Assembly: GCF_012849215.1 (NCBI RefSeq)
Contig: NZ_CP051682.1
Coordinates: 434,001-498,000 of the forward strand
From: Mucilaginibacter robiniae
GTDB taxonomy: Bacteria; Bacteroidota; Bacteroidia; Sphingobacteriales; Sphingobacteriaceae
Direction: 5' to 3'
Length of the DNA: 64,000 bases
Shown piece by piece: positions 18,296-27,598 of this stretch. Position numbers and translations under genes: made by a program. The notes beneath the pieces are model-generated. The model saw only the letters and a list, made by a program, of their open reading frames with translations. It searched no databases and was not told the origin of the DNA. Each line of letters begins with the position of its first letter. Positions within the stretch are counted from its first letter, which is position 1.

Positions 18296-18303
18296 CAAAA
18301 TTA
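18296..18303 (-). promoter_or_regulatory. TAnnTTTG -7 element of tsaD
   Basis: TAATTTTG on the minus strand, exact consensus, 24 nt from the tsaD start codon. It overlaps the probable tamB start codon on the other strand. Confidence 0.55.
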
Positions 18304-21300
18304 TTAAAAAAATACTCAAAATAGCGTTAGGCATTGTATTGGTACTGCTACTAATGCTCAGTTTGGTACTGGTGCTGTTTCAATATAAGCCTGTACAAAC
18401 TTGGGCTGCCCGTAGAGCTACGCACTATCTGGCTAAAGAACTGCATACTACGGTAAGTATTAAAGGGCTATATATCAAGCCTTTTTCATCAGTAGTGCTG
18501 GAAGATTTGCTAGTACTCGACCGGCAAAAAGATACGCTTTTGCGCACTCCGTTGCTTACGGTACAATTAAGTGGCTTTTCTATATTCAACAGCCTTAAAG
18601 CACGTAAAATTGATTTCAAGTCCATTCAACTGGATAATGGTTCTTTTTATTTGAAAAAACTAAAGGATAGCACCACTAACCTACAATTTATCATTAATTA
18701 CTTTAACAAACCTGCCGATACTACTAAAAAGGTCAGTAAGCCTTGGACCATTAACTTTGAACGCATTGGCCTAAATGGCTTTCACTTTCGTTATAAAAAC
18801 CAGCTTACCCATGTAGCCGCACCCAATCAGGTAAACTTTAATGATGTGGATGTTCGCAACTTCAGTACGGTAGTTACCCAGATTGATTTAAAAAACCACT
18901 TGTTTAAAGGTCATGTTCAAAATTTGACCTTGCAGGAAAAAAGCGGATTTTATGTAGAGAACCTAACGGTAAATGCCAAGATTGATACGAATGAAATATT
19001 ACTGCAAAACCTGCATCTATCTACACCACAATCGCAGGTGCAAGATTATTTCAGGATGCATTTTAAATCATTTACTGATTTCAGCGATTTTGAAAATCGC
19101 GTTTATATAGATGGCGATTTTAAAAATTCGCGCCTATCTAGCATTGATGTGGCTTATTTCACCAGTTCATTGGATAAAATAAGCTTTGATTTGGGCGTTA
19201 GCGGCCGGGCTTATGGTAAAGTGAATAATATTCATTCGCGCAACTTCATGATTACGGGTGGCCAGGCTACTTATATAAAAGGCAACTTTAACTTGAAAGG
19301 CTTACCTGATTGGGATCACACCTACCTGACTTTAGATTTTGACCAGCTGGCAACCAACAAAAAAGATCTGGATTACCTGCTAAAGCGTTTTACTGGCACT
19401 AACAAAACTTACCTACCTGATTTTCTATCTAAGTTCGGTAATATCAACTTTAAGGGACGCCTTACCGGTTTGCAGGAAAACTTCACTACCACCGGAACAT
19501 TCAAAACTGCACTGGGCCGCTTGGACCCAGATATTAACATCCGGTTTGGTGCCAAAGGTGTACCAGCCTATAATGGAAAAGTGGCTGCTACCAACTTTGA
19601 CTTAAATAAGCTTCTAGATAATAGTACAGTAGGCCGTACGTCATTTACCGCCAATGTAAATGGTAGTGGTGATGAACTTAAAAACTTGTCGGGCAAAGTA
19701 AATGCACAAATTGCCTACCTGGATTTTAAAGGTTACCAGTACCACAATTTAACTGTTGATGGCAACTTCATTAACCAAATAGCTAACGCCAAGATTACGG
19801 TTACCGACCGTAACCTAAAGCTTAACTTAACCGGACGGGTTAACCTGGCTCCAGCCCTGCCACAGTATGCCTTTAATGCCACTATTAAAGGCGCACAGCT
19901 TAACCGGCTTAAGTTAATAAAGGATACTATTAACATTACGACCACAGTAAACACCAACTTCTCAGGTAATACCTTGGATAACTTGCAGGGTAATGTGCTT
20001 ATTACTGCTGCACGGGTAATCACTCCACATCGCAATGATGTGGTTGACTCGGTATCGTTGAGTGCTTCAGGCTTAGGTAACAACCGACTTATTAACTTAA
20101 AATCGCCATTTGCTGATGGCAGCATTAAAGGCAGTTACAATTTGGCTACGTTGCCCTCTTACTTTAAAACCATTGCCAAGAAGTACATTCCGTCGTTAAA
20201 AACTACTATTTATAAAGTAAACCCGCAAAATTTTGAGTTTAACCTGCAACTCAAAAACATTGATACGGTATTATCCTTGTTCCACACCGGTATCAAAATA
20301 CCAGATCGGGGTACATTTATCGGACACTTTAACTCGGCCGAAAAAACAGCTACGTTAAATGGATTAATCAAAACTATTAAGTTCGGTAAAATTGTATTTC
20401 ACGATTTTATTATTGACGAAAGCACAGCAGATAATATGCTGGGTGTCAACCTGTCATTGAGCCGGGTTGATTTAACTGATAGTTTGTTCATCAAAGATAT
20501 CAACGTTATTAACATGGTACGGAATGATAGTTTGAACTTTAACGTCAAGCTATCTGATAAAAATGCGGTTAACCAACTCGACTTGTACGGCTTAGTAGAG
20601 TTTGGGCGCGATACTACCGCCAAATTAAAGCTATTACCCTCAGACGTTATTCTGGAACGTGAAACTTGGAAGTTACAGGAACAAGTACGTATTCGGTTCT
20701 TAAATGATAAAATACAGGTTGCGGGCTTTGAGTTATCTAACGGTCAGCAGCAAGTACGTATTAACGGTTTTGTATCAGATAACCCAACCGACCAGCTGAA
20801 AGTTGAATTTGAAAAGTTCAACATGAGCACCATCAATCAGCTTACCAAATCGGCAGGGGTAAATTTATTAGGAACCCTGAACGGTAATGTTATACTCACA
20901 TCAGTAACGAAATCGCCTGGTGTGGATGCCGACTTGCGCATCGATTCCTTATTGATGAATCAAACCCTGGTAGGTGATGTAAAAATCCAATCTACACTGG
21001 ATAACGCACGCAGCCAAGCCAATGTGAAGCTGAATATTTTGAACCGTGGATTGGAAACCATGAATATTGCAGGCGCTTACTACCTGAACAGGAACGATGG
21101 TAACAACCTCGATTTCAACGTGCAGATGAATCAAACGGAAGCCGTTATTTTCCAGCCCTTCATTCAAAACTTGGTATCCAACGTAAAAGGCACTATTTCC
21201 AGTGATATCAGGCTTACCGGATCGCCAACCGCCCCAAAACTTAATGGTACACTTACCCTGGCCAGCACAGGTGTAACGGTAGATTACCTGAAAGTACCTT

Positions 21301-22790
21301 ACACCATTGACGAAAAGCTGGTGGTAGAAAACAGCATCATCAAAATTAACAAAATGGTGATTAAGGGTTCGCGTGGCGGGCAGGGCATTGCCAATGGCAC
21401 CATTGACCTGACCAACATCGCTAACCCGGTACTGGATATTAAGATCAACGCCCGCAACCTAATGGCCCTGAACACATCGCTGAAAGATAATAAACTGTAT
21501 TACGGTACTGCTTTCGCTACCGGACAGTTTAACTTTAGCGGACCGTTGGATAACATGAGTATTGATATTGATGCCAAATCTGAAGACGGCACCGTATTTA
21601 ATATTCCGCTGAACACGGCTGCTACTGCTGGCGATTATGAGTTTATACGCTTTGTAAGCCATAGAGATACCACCAAGTATGTAGTTAACCCTAGCGCCTT
21701 TAAAGGTGTTACGCTGAACTTCAACTTACGGGTAGATGAAAAAACCGTTGTACGAATTTCAACCGATTTAGGCTTACTGGAAGGCCGCGGCCAAACCAAT
21801 AACCTGAACTTGAAAATAAACAGCTTAGGTGATTTTGATATGTACGGCGACTTCCTGATTTCGTCAGGTAAGTTTGAGCTGACAGCTAAGAACTTTATCA
21901 GCAAGGTATTTACGGTATCAGAAGGTGGAACCATACGATGGACAGGCAACCCGACCAATGCTGAGGTAAACCTGAAAGCTATTTACGAGCTACGGGCTGA
22001 CATTCGTGACCTATATTCGGCAGCGGGCTTGGGTTCCTCATTGGTGAACAGCCGCCAGGAACTGGTGGATGCTGAACTGGATATCACCCATACCCTGTTG
22101 CAGCCTGCTATTAGCTTTGATTTCAGCTTTCCAACCAACCCGTCAATTAAAGACGATTTGGGAGCTTACCTGAGTGATGTGAACAACCGTAACCAGCAAG
22201 CCTTAAGCTTGATTGTTCGCCGGCAGTTTGCTCCAGGTACAGGTAGTGCTATTAACCGTCAGGTAATGCAAACAGCTCAAACGGCGGCCAGCGAGTTTTT
22301 CTTTAATAAGCTGAACAGTTATCTTTCTCAATCAAGCGCGCTGAAGGGTGTAGTGGATATTAACATCCGCTCGCAAAATGATGCCAGTGCTTCGTTGCAC
22401 TTCAACCGCTTTTTGTTTAACGGCAGTTTGTACAATATTAACGCGAACAATGATATTTCGCTGAACAGCTCGGCCAACTTGTTCAACTCTAATTTCAACA
22501 ACTTAACCAAAGATTTTAGTGCGGAGTACCTTATTCGTTCAGATGGACAACTACGCGCACGGTACTCTTACCGTATTTTGAATACCACTACTTTAAACAC
22601 GCTGAATTCAGCTTTAGATCCACAATATGTAAATGGCTTAGGTTTGATTTACCAGCGCGATTTTGACACCTTTGGCGAATTTATACGAAACCTGTTCCGT
22701 AAAGGAAATCGTCAGCGACAGCGCTCAGGTACCATGCCTAATACTATGACTATGCCGCAGTCGGTTGATGATAATGACGAGGATAAATAA
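18303..22790 (+). CDS. tamB: Translocation and assembly module protein TamB
   Basis: About 1,495 residues. An N-terminal membrane anchor is followed by a very long periplasmic repeat of beta-strands and a C-terminal TamB (DUF490) domain near residues 1100-1430. That domain includes GDFDMYGDFLISSGKFELTA and GGTIRWTGNPTNAEVNLKA. It spans the periplasm and is linked to outer-membrane assembly and phospholipid transport. The first ATG is inside the anchor (18354) and the first TTG is at 18339. The expected MKKILKIALG start is encoded from ATT at 18303 (a second ATT is at 18300), and an in-frame stop at 18288 rules out a start further upstream. A non-canonical ATT start is therefore proposed. tsaD is divergent and 31 bp away. 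Confidence 0.88.
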   Translation: MKKILKIALGIVLVLLLMLSLVLVLFQYKPVQTWAARRATHYLAKELHTTVSIKGLYIKPFSSVVLEDLLVLDRQKDTLLRTPLLTVQLSGFSIFNSLKARKIDFKSIQLDNGSFYLKKLKDSTTNLQFIINYFNKPADTTKKVSKPWTINFERIGLNGFHFRYKNQLTHVAAPNQVNFNDVDVRNFSTVVTQIDLKNHLFKGHVQNLTLQEKSGFYVENLTVNAKIDTNEILLQNLHLSTPQSQVQDYFRMHFKSFTDFSDFENRVYIDGDFKNSRLSSIDVAYFTSSLDKISFDLGVSGRAYGKVNNIHSRNFMITGGQATYIKGNFNLKGLPDWDHTYLTLDFDQLATNKKDLDYLLKRFTGTNKTYLPDFLSKFGNINFKGRLTGLQENFTTTGTFKTALGRLDPDINIRFGAKGVPAYNGKVAATNFDLNKLLDNSTVGRTSFTANVNGSGDELKNLSGKVNAQIAYLDFKGYQYHNLTVDGNFINQIANAKITVTDRNLKLNLTGRVNLAPALPQYAFNATIKGAQLNRLKLIKDTINITTTVNTNFSGNTLDNLQGNVLITAARVITPHRNDVVDSVSLSASGLGNNRLINLKSPFADGSIKGSYNLATLPSYFKTIAKKYIPSLKTTIYKVNPQNFEFNLQLKNIDTVLSLFHTGIKIPDRGTFIGHFNSAEKTATLNGLIKTIKFGKIVFHDFIIDESTADNMLGVNLSLSRVDLTDSLFIKDINVINMVRNDSLNFNVKLSDKNAVNQLDLYGLVEFGRDTTAKLKLLPSDVILERETWKLQEQVRIRFLNDKIQVAGFELSNGQQQVRINGFVSDNPTDQLKVEFEKFNMSTINQLTKSAGVNLLGTLNGNVILTSVTKSPGVDADLRIDSLLMNQTLVGDVKIQSTLDNARSQANVKLNILNRGLETMNIAGAYYLNRNDGNNLDFNVQMNQTEAVIFQPFIQNLVSNVKGTISSDIRLTGSPTAPKLNGTLTLASTGVTVDYLKVPYTIDEKLVVENSIIKINKMVIKGSRGGQGIANGTIDLTNIANPVLDIKINARNLMALNTSLKDNKLYYGTAFATGQFNFSGPLDNMSIDIDAKSEDGTVFNIPLNTAATAGDYEFIRFVSHRDTTKYVVNPSAFKGVTLNFNLRVDEKTVVRISTDLGLLEGRGQTNNLNLKINSLGDFDMYGDFLISSGKFELTAKNFISKVFTVSEGGTIRWTGNPTNAEVNLKAIYELRADIRDLYSAAGLGSSLVNSRQELVDAELDITHTLLQPAISFDFSFPTNPSIKDDLGAYLSDVNNRNQQALSLIVRRQFAPGTGSAINRQVMQTAQTAASEFFFNKLNSYLSQSSALKGVVDINIRSQNDASASLHFNRFLFNGSLYNINANNDISLNSSANLFNSNFNNLTKDFSAEYLIRSDGQLRARYSYRILNTTTLNTLNSALDPQYVNGLGLIYQRDFDTFGEFIRNLFRKGNRQRQRSGTMPNTMTMPQSVDDNDEDK

Positions 22791-22807
22791 CAACACAAAA
22801 TAAAAAA

Positions 22808-22840
22808 GCTTCCTTCGCATTGGCAAAGGAGGCATTTTAT
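22808..22840. terminator. Weak terminator-like hairpin
   Basis: Stem GCTTCCTT/AAGGAGGC (one G-U pair) with a 10-nt loop and a short U-rich tail, between convergent tamB and ribBA. Lower confidence than the other terminators here. Confidence 0.45.
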
Positions 22841-22880
22841 CAATTATATTTTCGCTTAACTAACGCGTAAAGCTATTGGC

Positions 22881-24086
22881 TTAATGGTTTTTCAGAATGG
22901 CATGATCCATTTTATCGCGCTTGGTGCGCAGGTAAAGTTCATTGTGCGGGTTGGGTTCAATTTCGATAGGCACGGTTTCAATTACTTCTAAACCATAACC
23001 TACCAAGCCAGCCCGCTTCTTAGGATTGTTGCTCATGAGGCGCATCTGGGTTATACCTAAATCACGAATGATTTGCGCACCAACACCATAATCACGCTGA
23101 TCCATTTGAAAGCCTAGTTTGATGTTTGCTTCTACGGTATCCAAACCATTTTCTTGCAAATGGTAAGCTTTCAACTTATTAATTAAGCCAATACCACGAC
23201 CTTCTTGGTTCATGTAGATAATAGCACCTTTTCCGGCCTCGCTGATCATCTGCATAGATTTATGCAACTGCGGACCACAATCGCACCGGCAAGAACCGAA
23301 GATATCGCCGGTAACACATGAACTGTGTACCCGTACCAGAATAGGTTCATCAGGTTCCCAATGGCCTTTTACCAGGGCCAGGTGGTGTTCGCCGGTGTTT
23401 TTTTGCGTGTAGGCAATCATGTCAAAATCGCCCCACTCGGTTGGCATTTTTACAGAAACTTCCCGCTCAATCAAACTCTCGGTATGCAATCGGTAAGCAA
23501 TCAAATCTTTGATGGATACAATCTTCAACTGATGCTCACGGGCTATTTCTATTAAATCAGGCAAGCGGGCCATTTCGCCATCATCCTTCATTACTTCGCA
23601 AATTACTCCGGCAGGCTCCAGTCCTGCCATTACTGGCAAATCGATAGCCGCTTCGGTGTGCCCTGCCCTGCGCAATACGCCGCCATCTTTAGCAATAAGC
23701 GGGAACACGTGCCCAGGCCGACCTAAATCTATCGGGCGGATAGCCGGATCGATTAACGCCAGGGTAGTTCTGGAACGGTCGGAAGCTGAAATACCCGTTG
23801 TACAACCATGCCCCAGCAAATCAACCGAAACCGTGAAATTAGTTTCGAGCGTAGCCGTATTATGGTTCACCATGGGTTCAAGTTCCAGCTTTTTAGCCTG
23901 CTGACGGGTGATGGGTGCGCAAATTAAACCGCGGCCATAACGGGCCATAAAGTTGATGGCTTCGGGTGTGGCAAAACGGGCAGCTATTAAAAAGTCTCCT
24001 TCGTTTTCGCGATCATCGTCATCAACTACAATTATTATTTCGCCGGCTTTGATAGCCTCAATTGCTTCGGGAATAGTATTTAACAT
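22881..24086 (-). CDS. ribBA: Bifunctional DHBP synthase / GTP cyclohydrolase II
   Basis: About 401 residues from the preferred start [16 protein letters not shown] at 24086; an ATG at 24119 would add 11 residues unlike the family. The N-terminal half is DHBP synthase, with the acidic metal site [12 protein letters not shown] and HTEAAIDL. The C-terminal half is GTP cyclohydrolase II, with zinc Cys residues in [17 protein letters not shown] and the catalytic NQEGRGIGL. Together they supply both entry steps of riboflavin synthesis. The riboflavin kinase gene ribF lies far away at 47 kb. No FMN-riboswitch architecture is visible in the 113-bp upstream gap. Confidence 0.96.
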   Translation of the reverse strand: MLNTIPEAIEAIKAGEIIIVVDDDDRENEGDFLIAARFATPEAINFMARYGRGLICAPITRQQAKKLELEPMVNHNTATLETNFTVSVDLLGHGCTTGISASDRSRTTLALIDPAIRPIDLGRPGHVFPLIAKDGGVLRRAGHTEAAIDLPVMAGLEPAGVICEVMKDDGEMARLPDLIEIAREHQLKIVSIKDLIAYRLHTESLIEREVSVKMPTEWGDFDMIAYTQKNTGEHHLALVKGHWEPDEPILVRVHSSCVTGDIFGSCRCDCGPQLHKSMQMISEAGKGAIIYMNQEGRGIGLINKLKAYHLQENGLDTVEANIKLGFQMDQRDYGVGAQIIRDLGITQMRLMSNNPKKRAGLVGYGLEVIETVPIEIEPNPHNELYLRTKRDKMDHAILKNH

Positions 24087-24199
24087 GTTATTACAACAAG
24101 AAATGTAATCAAAACACAAGTTTAACGCCGGTTAGCCAGCACAACTTGTTATGCAAAGCTAAGCTTTAGCAAGCTTAAACAAGTCTGTTGTTTGTAAAA

Positions 24200-25654
24200 T
24201 CAAAACGGCTTGACTTTGTTTGGCATTAGTTTACGTGGTATAAGCCGGGTAAGCTTCTGCGTTAATCGTTTGTAGATCTCTACATCAAACAATGCTGAAT
24301 CGGTAGCGGCTTTGTACGACAGGAAAATACCAATGGGCGTAAGCACTGCAATAGATACCCACATACCTATAGCAGGCGACAAGCCACCTTCTTTAACTGA
24401 CTTTTCGCCAATAGTAGCAATGATGTAGTATATAAGGAAGAAGATTACCGCCACCACAACCGGCAGACCCAAACCACCTTTACGAATGATAGCCCCCAAT
24501 GGAGCCCCAATCAGGAACAATACCAAACAAGCGGCCGAAAGGGTGAACTTTTTCTGATATTCGATAGAATATTTACGGATGGTTTTAGATTCTTCTTTGT
24601 ACGAATCGGCAATTCCTTTTAGCATATCTTTCACCGAAGTAGCTTCGCGCAAAGCGCTGGATATGGCTGTTGCTTTTTCACTATCATTCGTTACGCTCAA
24701 GGCGGCTGCTTTCTGTGCCGGCAAATAGTTTTTTACCGAATCAGACTTTGGTGGTACGCTGAAATACTTTACATAAGGGTTAATGAGCCGGTAATTGCCC
24801 GACTCGGTTTTGTCCAACGTTCGGCGTACCGAATCTTGCGAGATGGTTAACTGCTTCAGGTTCATCATCTGCATTACCGATTTCCAGTCGTTATCGCTGG
24901 TGCGGTGCATTTTAAAGCTTGATAAATCGAACCGGTTTTCGGCCGAAGTAAAACGCGTACGGGTTAAACGCTGACGCATATCATACGCCGGTTCGCCTGG
25001 CTTTTCTTCATAACGTACGCCATTTTTTAGCTTCAGCACCAATTGCATATCATCAGGCGTACGGTACATAATACCTTCTTTGGCAAAAACCACGTTCATG
25101 TTGCCGGTCGCTTGATCTTTCTGGTAGATCATCAAATCATGCAGGGTTTGCCCATCAGGATCTTTTTTGCTTACACGAATGGTGTAGCCGGGCACGCTGT
25201 TATTAAATACCTTTTCGGTAATCAAAAACGCTGCTTTTTGCTGGCGCACATCATACAGTAAGGAATAATATTTAAAATTGGCAATAGGCAGCATATAATC
25301 TGAAAATACGAAAGCGCCTATTGATAGTAGCGTTACAGTAATCATCATGGGGTACATAGCCCGGCTTAATGATATACCGGCAGATTTAATAGCTACCAGT
25401 TCATAATTTTCGCCCAGGCTGCCGTAAGTCATGATAGAGGATAACAATACCGACAAGGGCAGCGCCATAGCCACGTTGGTGAAAGAAGCATACATCATCA
25501 GCTCCAGAATGGTGTACCACTGGAACCCTTTGCCAATCATATCATCGATGTATTTAAATAAAAATAGCATCAGCAATACGAACATTACAATTAAGAAGGT
25601 AACGATAAAAGGCCTGATGAAGGATTTGAGAATTAAAAGATGGATCTTTTTCAC
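24200..25654 (-). CDS. LptF/LptG-family permease
   Basis: 484 residues. An inner-membrane subunit of the LptB2FG transporter that extracts lipopolysaccharide for delivery to the outer membrane. Three N-terminal membrane segments (first FIRPFIVTFLIVMFVLLMLFLF) are followed by a large periplasmic beta-jellyroll (residues about 130-350) and three C-terminal segments (FTLSAACLVLFLIGAPLGAI, then GLGLPVVVAVIFFLIYYI). The coupling-helix region ALPLSVLLSSIMTYGSLGENYELVAIKSAG is the YjgP/YjgQ signature. No partner permease or LptB is nearby. Whether it is LptF or LptG cannot be decided. Confidence 0.92.
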   Translation of the reverse strand: MKKIHLLILKSFIRPFIVTFLIVMFVLLMLFLFKYIDDMIGKGFQWYTILELMMYASFTNVAMALPLSVLLSSIMTYGSLGENYELVAIKSAGISLSRAMYPMMITVTLLSIGAFVFSDYMLPIANFKYYSLLYDVRQQKAAFLITEKVFNNSVPGYTIRVSKKDPDGQTLHDLMIYQKDQATGNMNVVFAKEGIMYRTPDDMQLVLKLKNGVRYEEKPGEPAYDMRQRLTRTRFTSAENRFDLSSFKMHRTSDNDWKSVMQMMNLKQLTISQDSVRRTLDKTESGNYRLINPYVKYFSVPPKSDSVKNYLPAQKAAALSVTNDSEKATAISSALREATSVKDMLKGIADSYKEESKTIRKYSIEYQKKFTLSAACLVLFLIGAPLGAIIRKGGLGLPVVVAVIFFLIYYIIATIGEKSVKEGGLSPAIGMWVSIAVLTPIGIFLSYKAATDSALFDVEIYKRLTQKLTRLIPRKLMPNKVKPF

Positions 25655-25761
25655 ACGACAAATTTAAGCAATTTGCCAGCTTCAAGCATTAAAGCGGCAC
25701 ATGCCATTTATACATAGGCTTAACGATGAAGAAAGCTTGATTATTGCAGGCAGGAAAAGGC

Positions 25762-26142
25762 TTAAGCCCCCAGTACGCTAATCAGGTAATCAATTTGGTT
25801 GTTCCAGATGAGTTTACGCTCGGCAATGGTATCTTCGGTGGCAAAATCGGTAACGCCTAAAGCTACATCATTGGTGAGTTCATCTTGCATAATTTCCATC
25901 TCGAAATAACATTGCGGGTCATCATCCAGCCAATGGAAGCGCACCACTTTGTTTTCTTTGGCGCTCAGCAGCTTGGCTTGTTGCTCCTCATCATCCCAAA
26001 CAAAGGTATAAACCTGATCTTTCACGCTAACCCGGTCGGCAAACCATTGTGTTAACCCGTTCGCTTCACTTAAAAAACCATACAAAATGCGGGGTGATGA
26101 TTTGATTTCGTATTCCAAGTGGAATTTTTTCTTTTCTGACAT
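25762..26142 (-). CDS. START-like domain protein
   Basis: 126 residues, a cytoplasmic helix-grip (SRPBCC/START-like) fold. It opens with KFHLEYEIKSSPRILYGFLSEANGLTQWFADRV, where the ligand-pocket strand and helix of the AHSA1-like superfamily are clear. It continues with VVRFHWLDDDPQCYFEMEI and closes with the long C-terminal helix (TIAERKLIWNNQIDYLISVLG). This compact form is common in Bacteroidota. Ligand and role are unknown. It is on the minus strand, 107 bp upstream of the LptF/G permease gene and just ahead of the divergent tRNA-Met gene. Confidence 0.85.
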   Translation of the reverse strand: MSEKKKFHLEYEIKSSPRILYGFLSEANGLTQWFADRVSVKDQVYTFVWDDEEQQAKLLSAKENKVVRFHWLDDDPQCYFEMEIMQDELTNDVALGVTDFATEDTIAERKLIWNNQIDYLISVLGA

Positions 26143-26217
26143 ATAAGGGGTTACAATTGATATCTAAGGTCCAGAACACAAATGTTAACATTTTTTATAA
26201 AAAAAACTAATTTGTGC

Positions 26218-26225
26218 TATATTTG
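26218..26225 (+). promoter_or_regulatory. TAnnTTTG -7 element of tRNA-Met
   Basis: TATATTTG, exact consensus, ending 23 nt before the first tRNA base. An A/T-rich tract lies upstream in place of a clear -33 element. Confidence 0.6.
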
Positions 26226-26248
26226 CAAACCTTTTCAGGGAAACACCC

Positions 26249-26322
26249 GGCGGGGTAGCTCAGATGGTTAGAGCGTAGGATTCATAACCCTAAGGTCGGC
26301 AGTTCGATCCTGCTCCCCGCTA
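26249..26322 (+). tRNA. tRNA-Met (anticodon CAT), elongator type
   Basis: A 74-nt cloverleaf: acceptor stem GGCGGGG/CCCCGCT (G-U at the end pair), D arm GCTC...GAGC, anticodon loop TTCATAA with CAT, T arm GGCAG-TTCGATC-CTGCT, discriminator A. CCA is not encoded (CAC follows). The anticodon stem has an A-C pair next to the loop. Lack of the initiator-type three GC pairs in the anticodon stem argues for the elongator form. A tRNA-Ile with a lysidine-modified CAT anticodon is less likely but cannot be excluded by eye. Confidence 0.93.
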
Positions 26323-26333
26323 CACTTAAGATC

Positions 26334-26370
26334 AGCCTGTTACATGAAGATGTGACAGGCTTTCTTTTTT
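26334..26370 (+). terminator. Terminator of the tRNA-Met transcript
   Basis: Stem AGCCTGTTACA/TGTGACAGGCT with one G-U pair and a 6-nt loop, followed by TTCTTTTTT. Confidence 0.8.
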
Positions 26371-26542
26371 CCTGTTCATACACATTAGCCATTGTAAGAA
26401 GTTAAACAACGAATGCTGCATACCAGCGGCAATGTTCAAAGATAAGTAAGGCTTTGACTTTCTACACTTTAATTTAAAAATTAGTGTTATATATTTACTT
26501 TATATATCAAATGTATGTAACCTAAACATTGAAGTATTACTA

Positions 26543-27118
26543 ATGGCAGAAGCAAAAGGCGAGTATCTACAAAGGGAATTAGCTACAAAAAAGATATTCT
26601 ACTACAGAGACCCTTCAGAGAAGATAGATCAGTTATCACGTGAAGTTTATATCACCAAGGATGAAGAAGTTCATTATCCAAGAGGATTTGAAAAGGATAA
26701 GCCTAAGTATAAAACAATCAAAAGATTTATTTACAAAGGATTTAAAGGATCAATTCCTGTAGGTGTTATAAAAGCCTCTAATTTTGGATATGGCTTTACA
26801 AAAACTCTGAATCCTTTTGCGTTTTATATAAACGATAGCTATGAAATTGAAGAAGTGGTAATCGAAAAAGACGGCAAGGTTGATATTGATATAATTCGTA
26901 AAAAGCTTTACTTAAATCAACAAACTTTAGCTAACCTGAATACAATTTTTCGCAGCATTTATTCTAAGCACCGAACTGAAGTAAACTTTACACTGCAACT
27001 GTCATTAAGTGAAATATTTCCTTCACAAGTATCAAAACCGAGTAAAACATATCTACCAAATGCATTAGCATCTTCATTGGCGACTTGGGGCAACAAATAT
27101 GCAGGTTCTAATATATAA
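26543..27118 (+). CDS. Unrecognised protein beside tRNA-Met
   Basis: 191 residues, no family recognised. It is rich in Lys, Ile, Tyr and Phe and visibly more A/T-rich than its neighbours. The N-terminal part is charged (YYRDPSEKIDQLSREVYITKDEEVHYPRGFEKDK). The middle is aromatic and Gly-rich (FIYKGFKGSIPVGVIKASNFGYGF), and the C-terminal helix reads TLANLNTIFRSIYSKHRTEVNF. There is no signal peptide or membrane helix. Its place just downstream of a tRNA gene, base composition and lack of relatives suggest acquisition by transfer, though no integrase or duplicated tRNA end is seen. It appears monocistronic. Confidence 0.6.
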   Translation: MAEAKGEYLQRELATKKIFYYRDPSEKIDQLSREVYITKDEEVHYPRGFEKDKPKYKTIKRFIYKGFKGSIPVGVIKASNFGYGFTKTLNPFAFYINDSYEIEEVVIEKDGKVDIDIIRKKLYLNQQTLANLNTIFRSIYSKHRTEVNFTLQLSLSEIFPSQVSKPSKTYLPNALASSLATWGNKYAGSNI

Positions 27119-27143
27119 TAACCTGCACAAATCTATCTCCACA

Positions 27144-27521
27144 TCAAAAACTCCACACAACCGTCTTTTCAAAAATATAGGCCATTTGATTGTAAATTAG
27201 CCATAAGGATTTATCATCTACTTTGAAAACTACAAAGTCGCCATGCTCCTGGGTTCTTAAAACCGGCTTTTTATGTACCGGGCTGTACAGTAGTTCGAAA
27301 GCATAAATCTTGGCGGCGTTTTGATGAATCACCAATAGCGTACAGGCGGCATTGTCACGATCGCGCTTAAACTGCCAGATCGTATCGCCATATTTATTCT
27401 TCCACGAACCAATCAGTTGTGTCTCTATAGCCGATATATCCATCATACGGTTGATCTTCATATTGTTTCTCATTATGGGCCAAAGCATCAGCTGCCCGAT
27501 CTGGGTGTGAGTATTTTCCAC
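27144..27521 (-). CDS. Small hypothetical protein
   Basis: Up to 125 residues; not recognised. The body (about residues 30-125) reads as a beta-rich domain: LIGSWKNKYGDTIWQFKRD, TLLVIHQNAAKIYAFELLY, VFKVDDKSLWLIYNQMAYIF. It resembles the small lipocalin-like or DUF-type sheets of Bacteroidota, without a firm match. The start is uncertain: ATGs at 27521, 27461 (MKINRMMDIS) and 27446 are all possible. The later ones are more likely because the first 20 residues look unstructured. It is cytoplasmic. It is convergent with the A/T-rich gene at 26543 and lies 77 bp upstream... of the stop of the kinase gene on the same strand is not a coupling distance, so joint transcription is uncertain. Confidence 0.5.
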   Translation of the reverse strand: MENTHTQIGQLMLWPIMRNNMKINRMMDISAIETQLIGSWKNKYGDTIWQFKRDRDNAACTLLVIHQNAAKIYAFELLYSPVHKKPVLRTQEHGDFVVFKVDDKSLWLIYNQMAYIFEKTVVWSF

Positions 27522-27598
27522 TCACGTCACTTCATCAACCTTATTAGTTTTATATAAATTATTTACCGTAATATGCTTAGAGAGGCAGTTTTAACTGC

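Noticed and set aside
24087..24199. FMN riboswitch upstream of ribBA
   Set aside because: The gap is short and lacks the conserved multi-helix layout; no RFN-like blocks were seen.
26249..26322. Second copy of the tRNA-Met 3' end marking an integrated element
   Set aside because: No partial duplicate was seen in the following few kilobases and there is no integrase gene, so an integrative element is not claimed.
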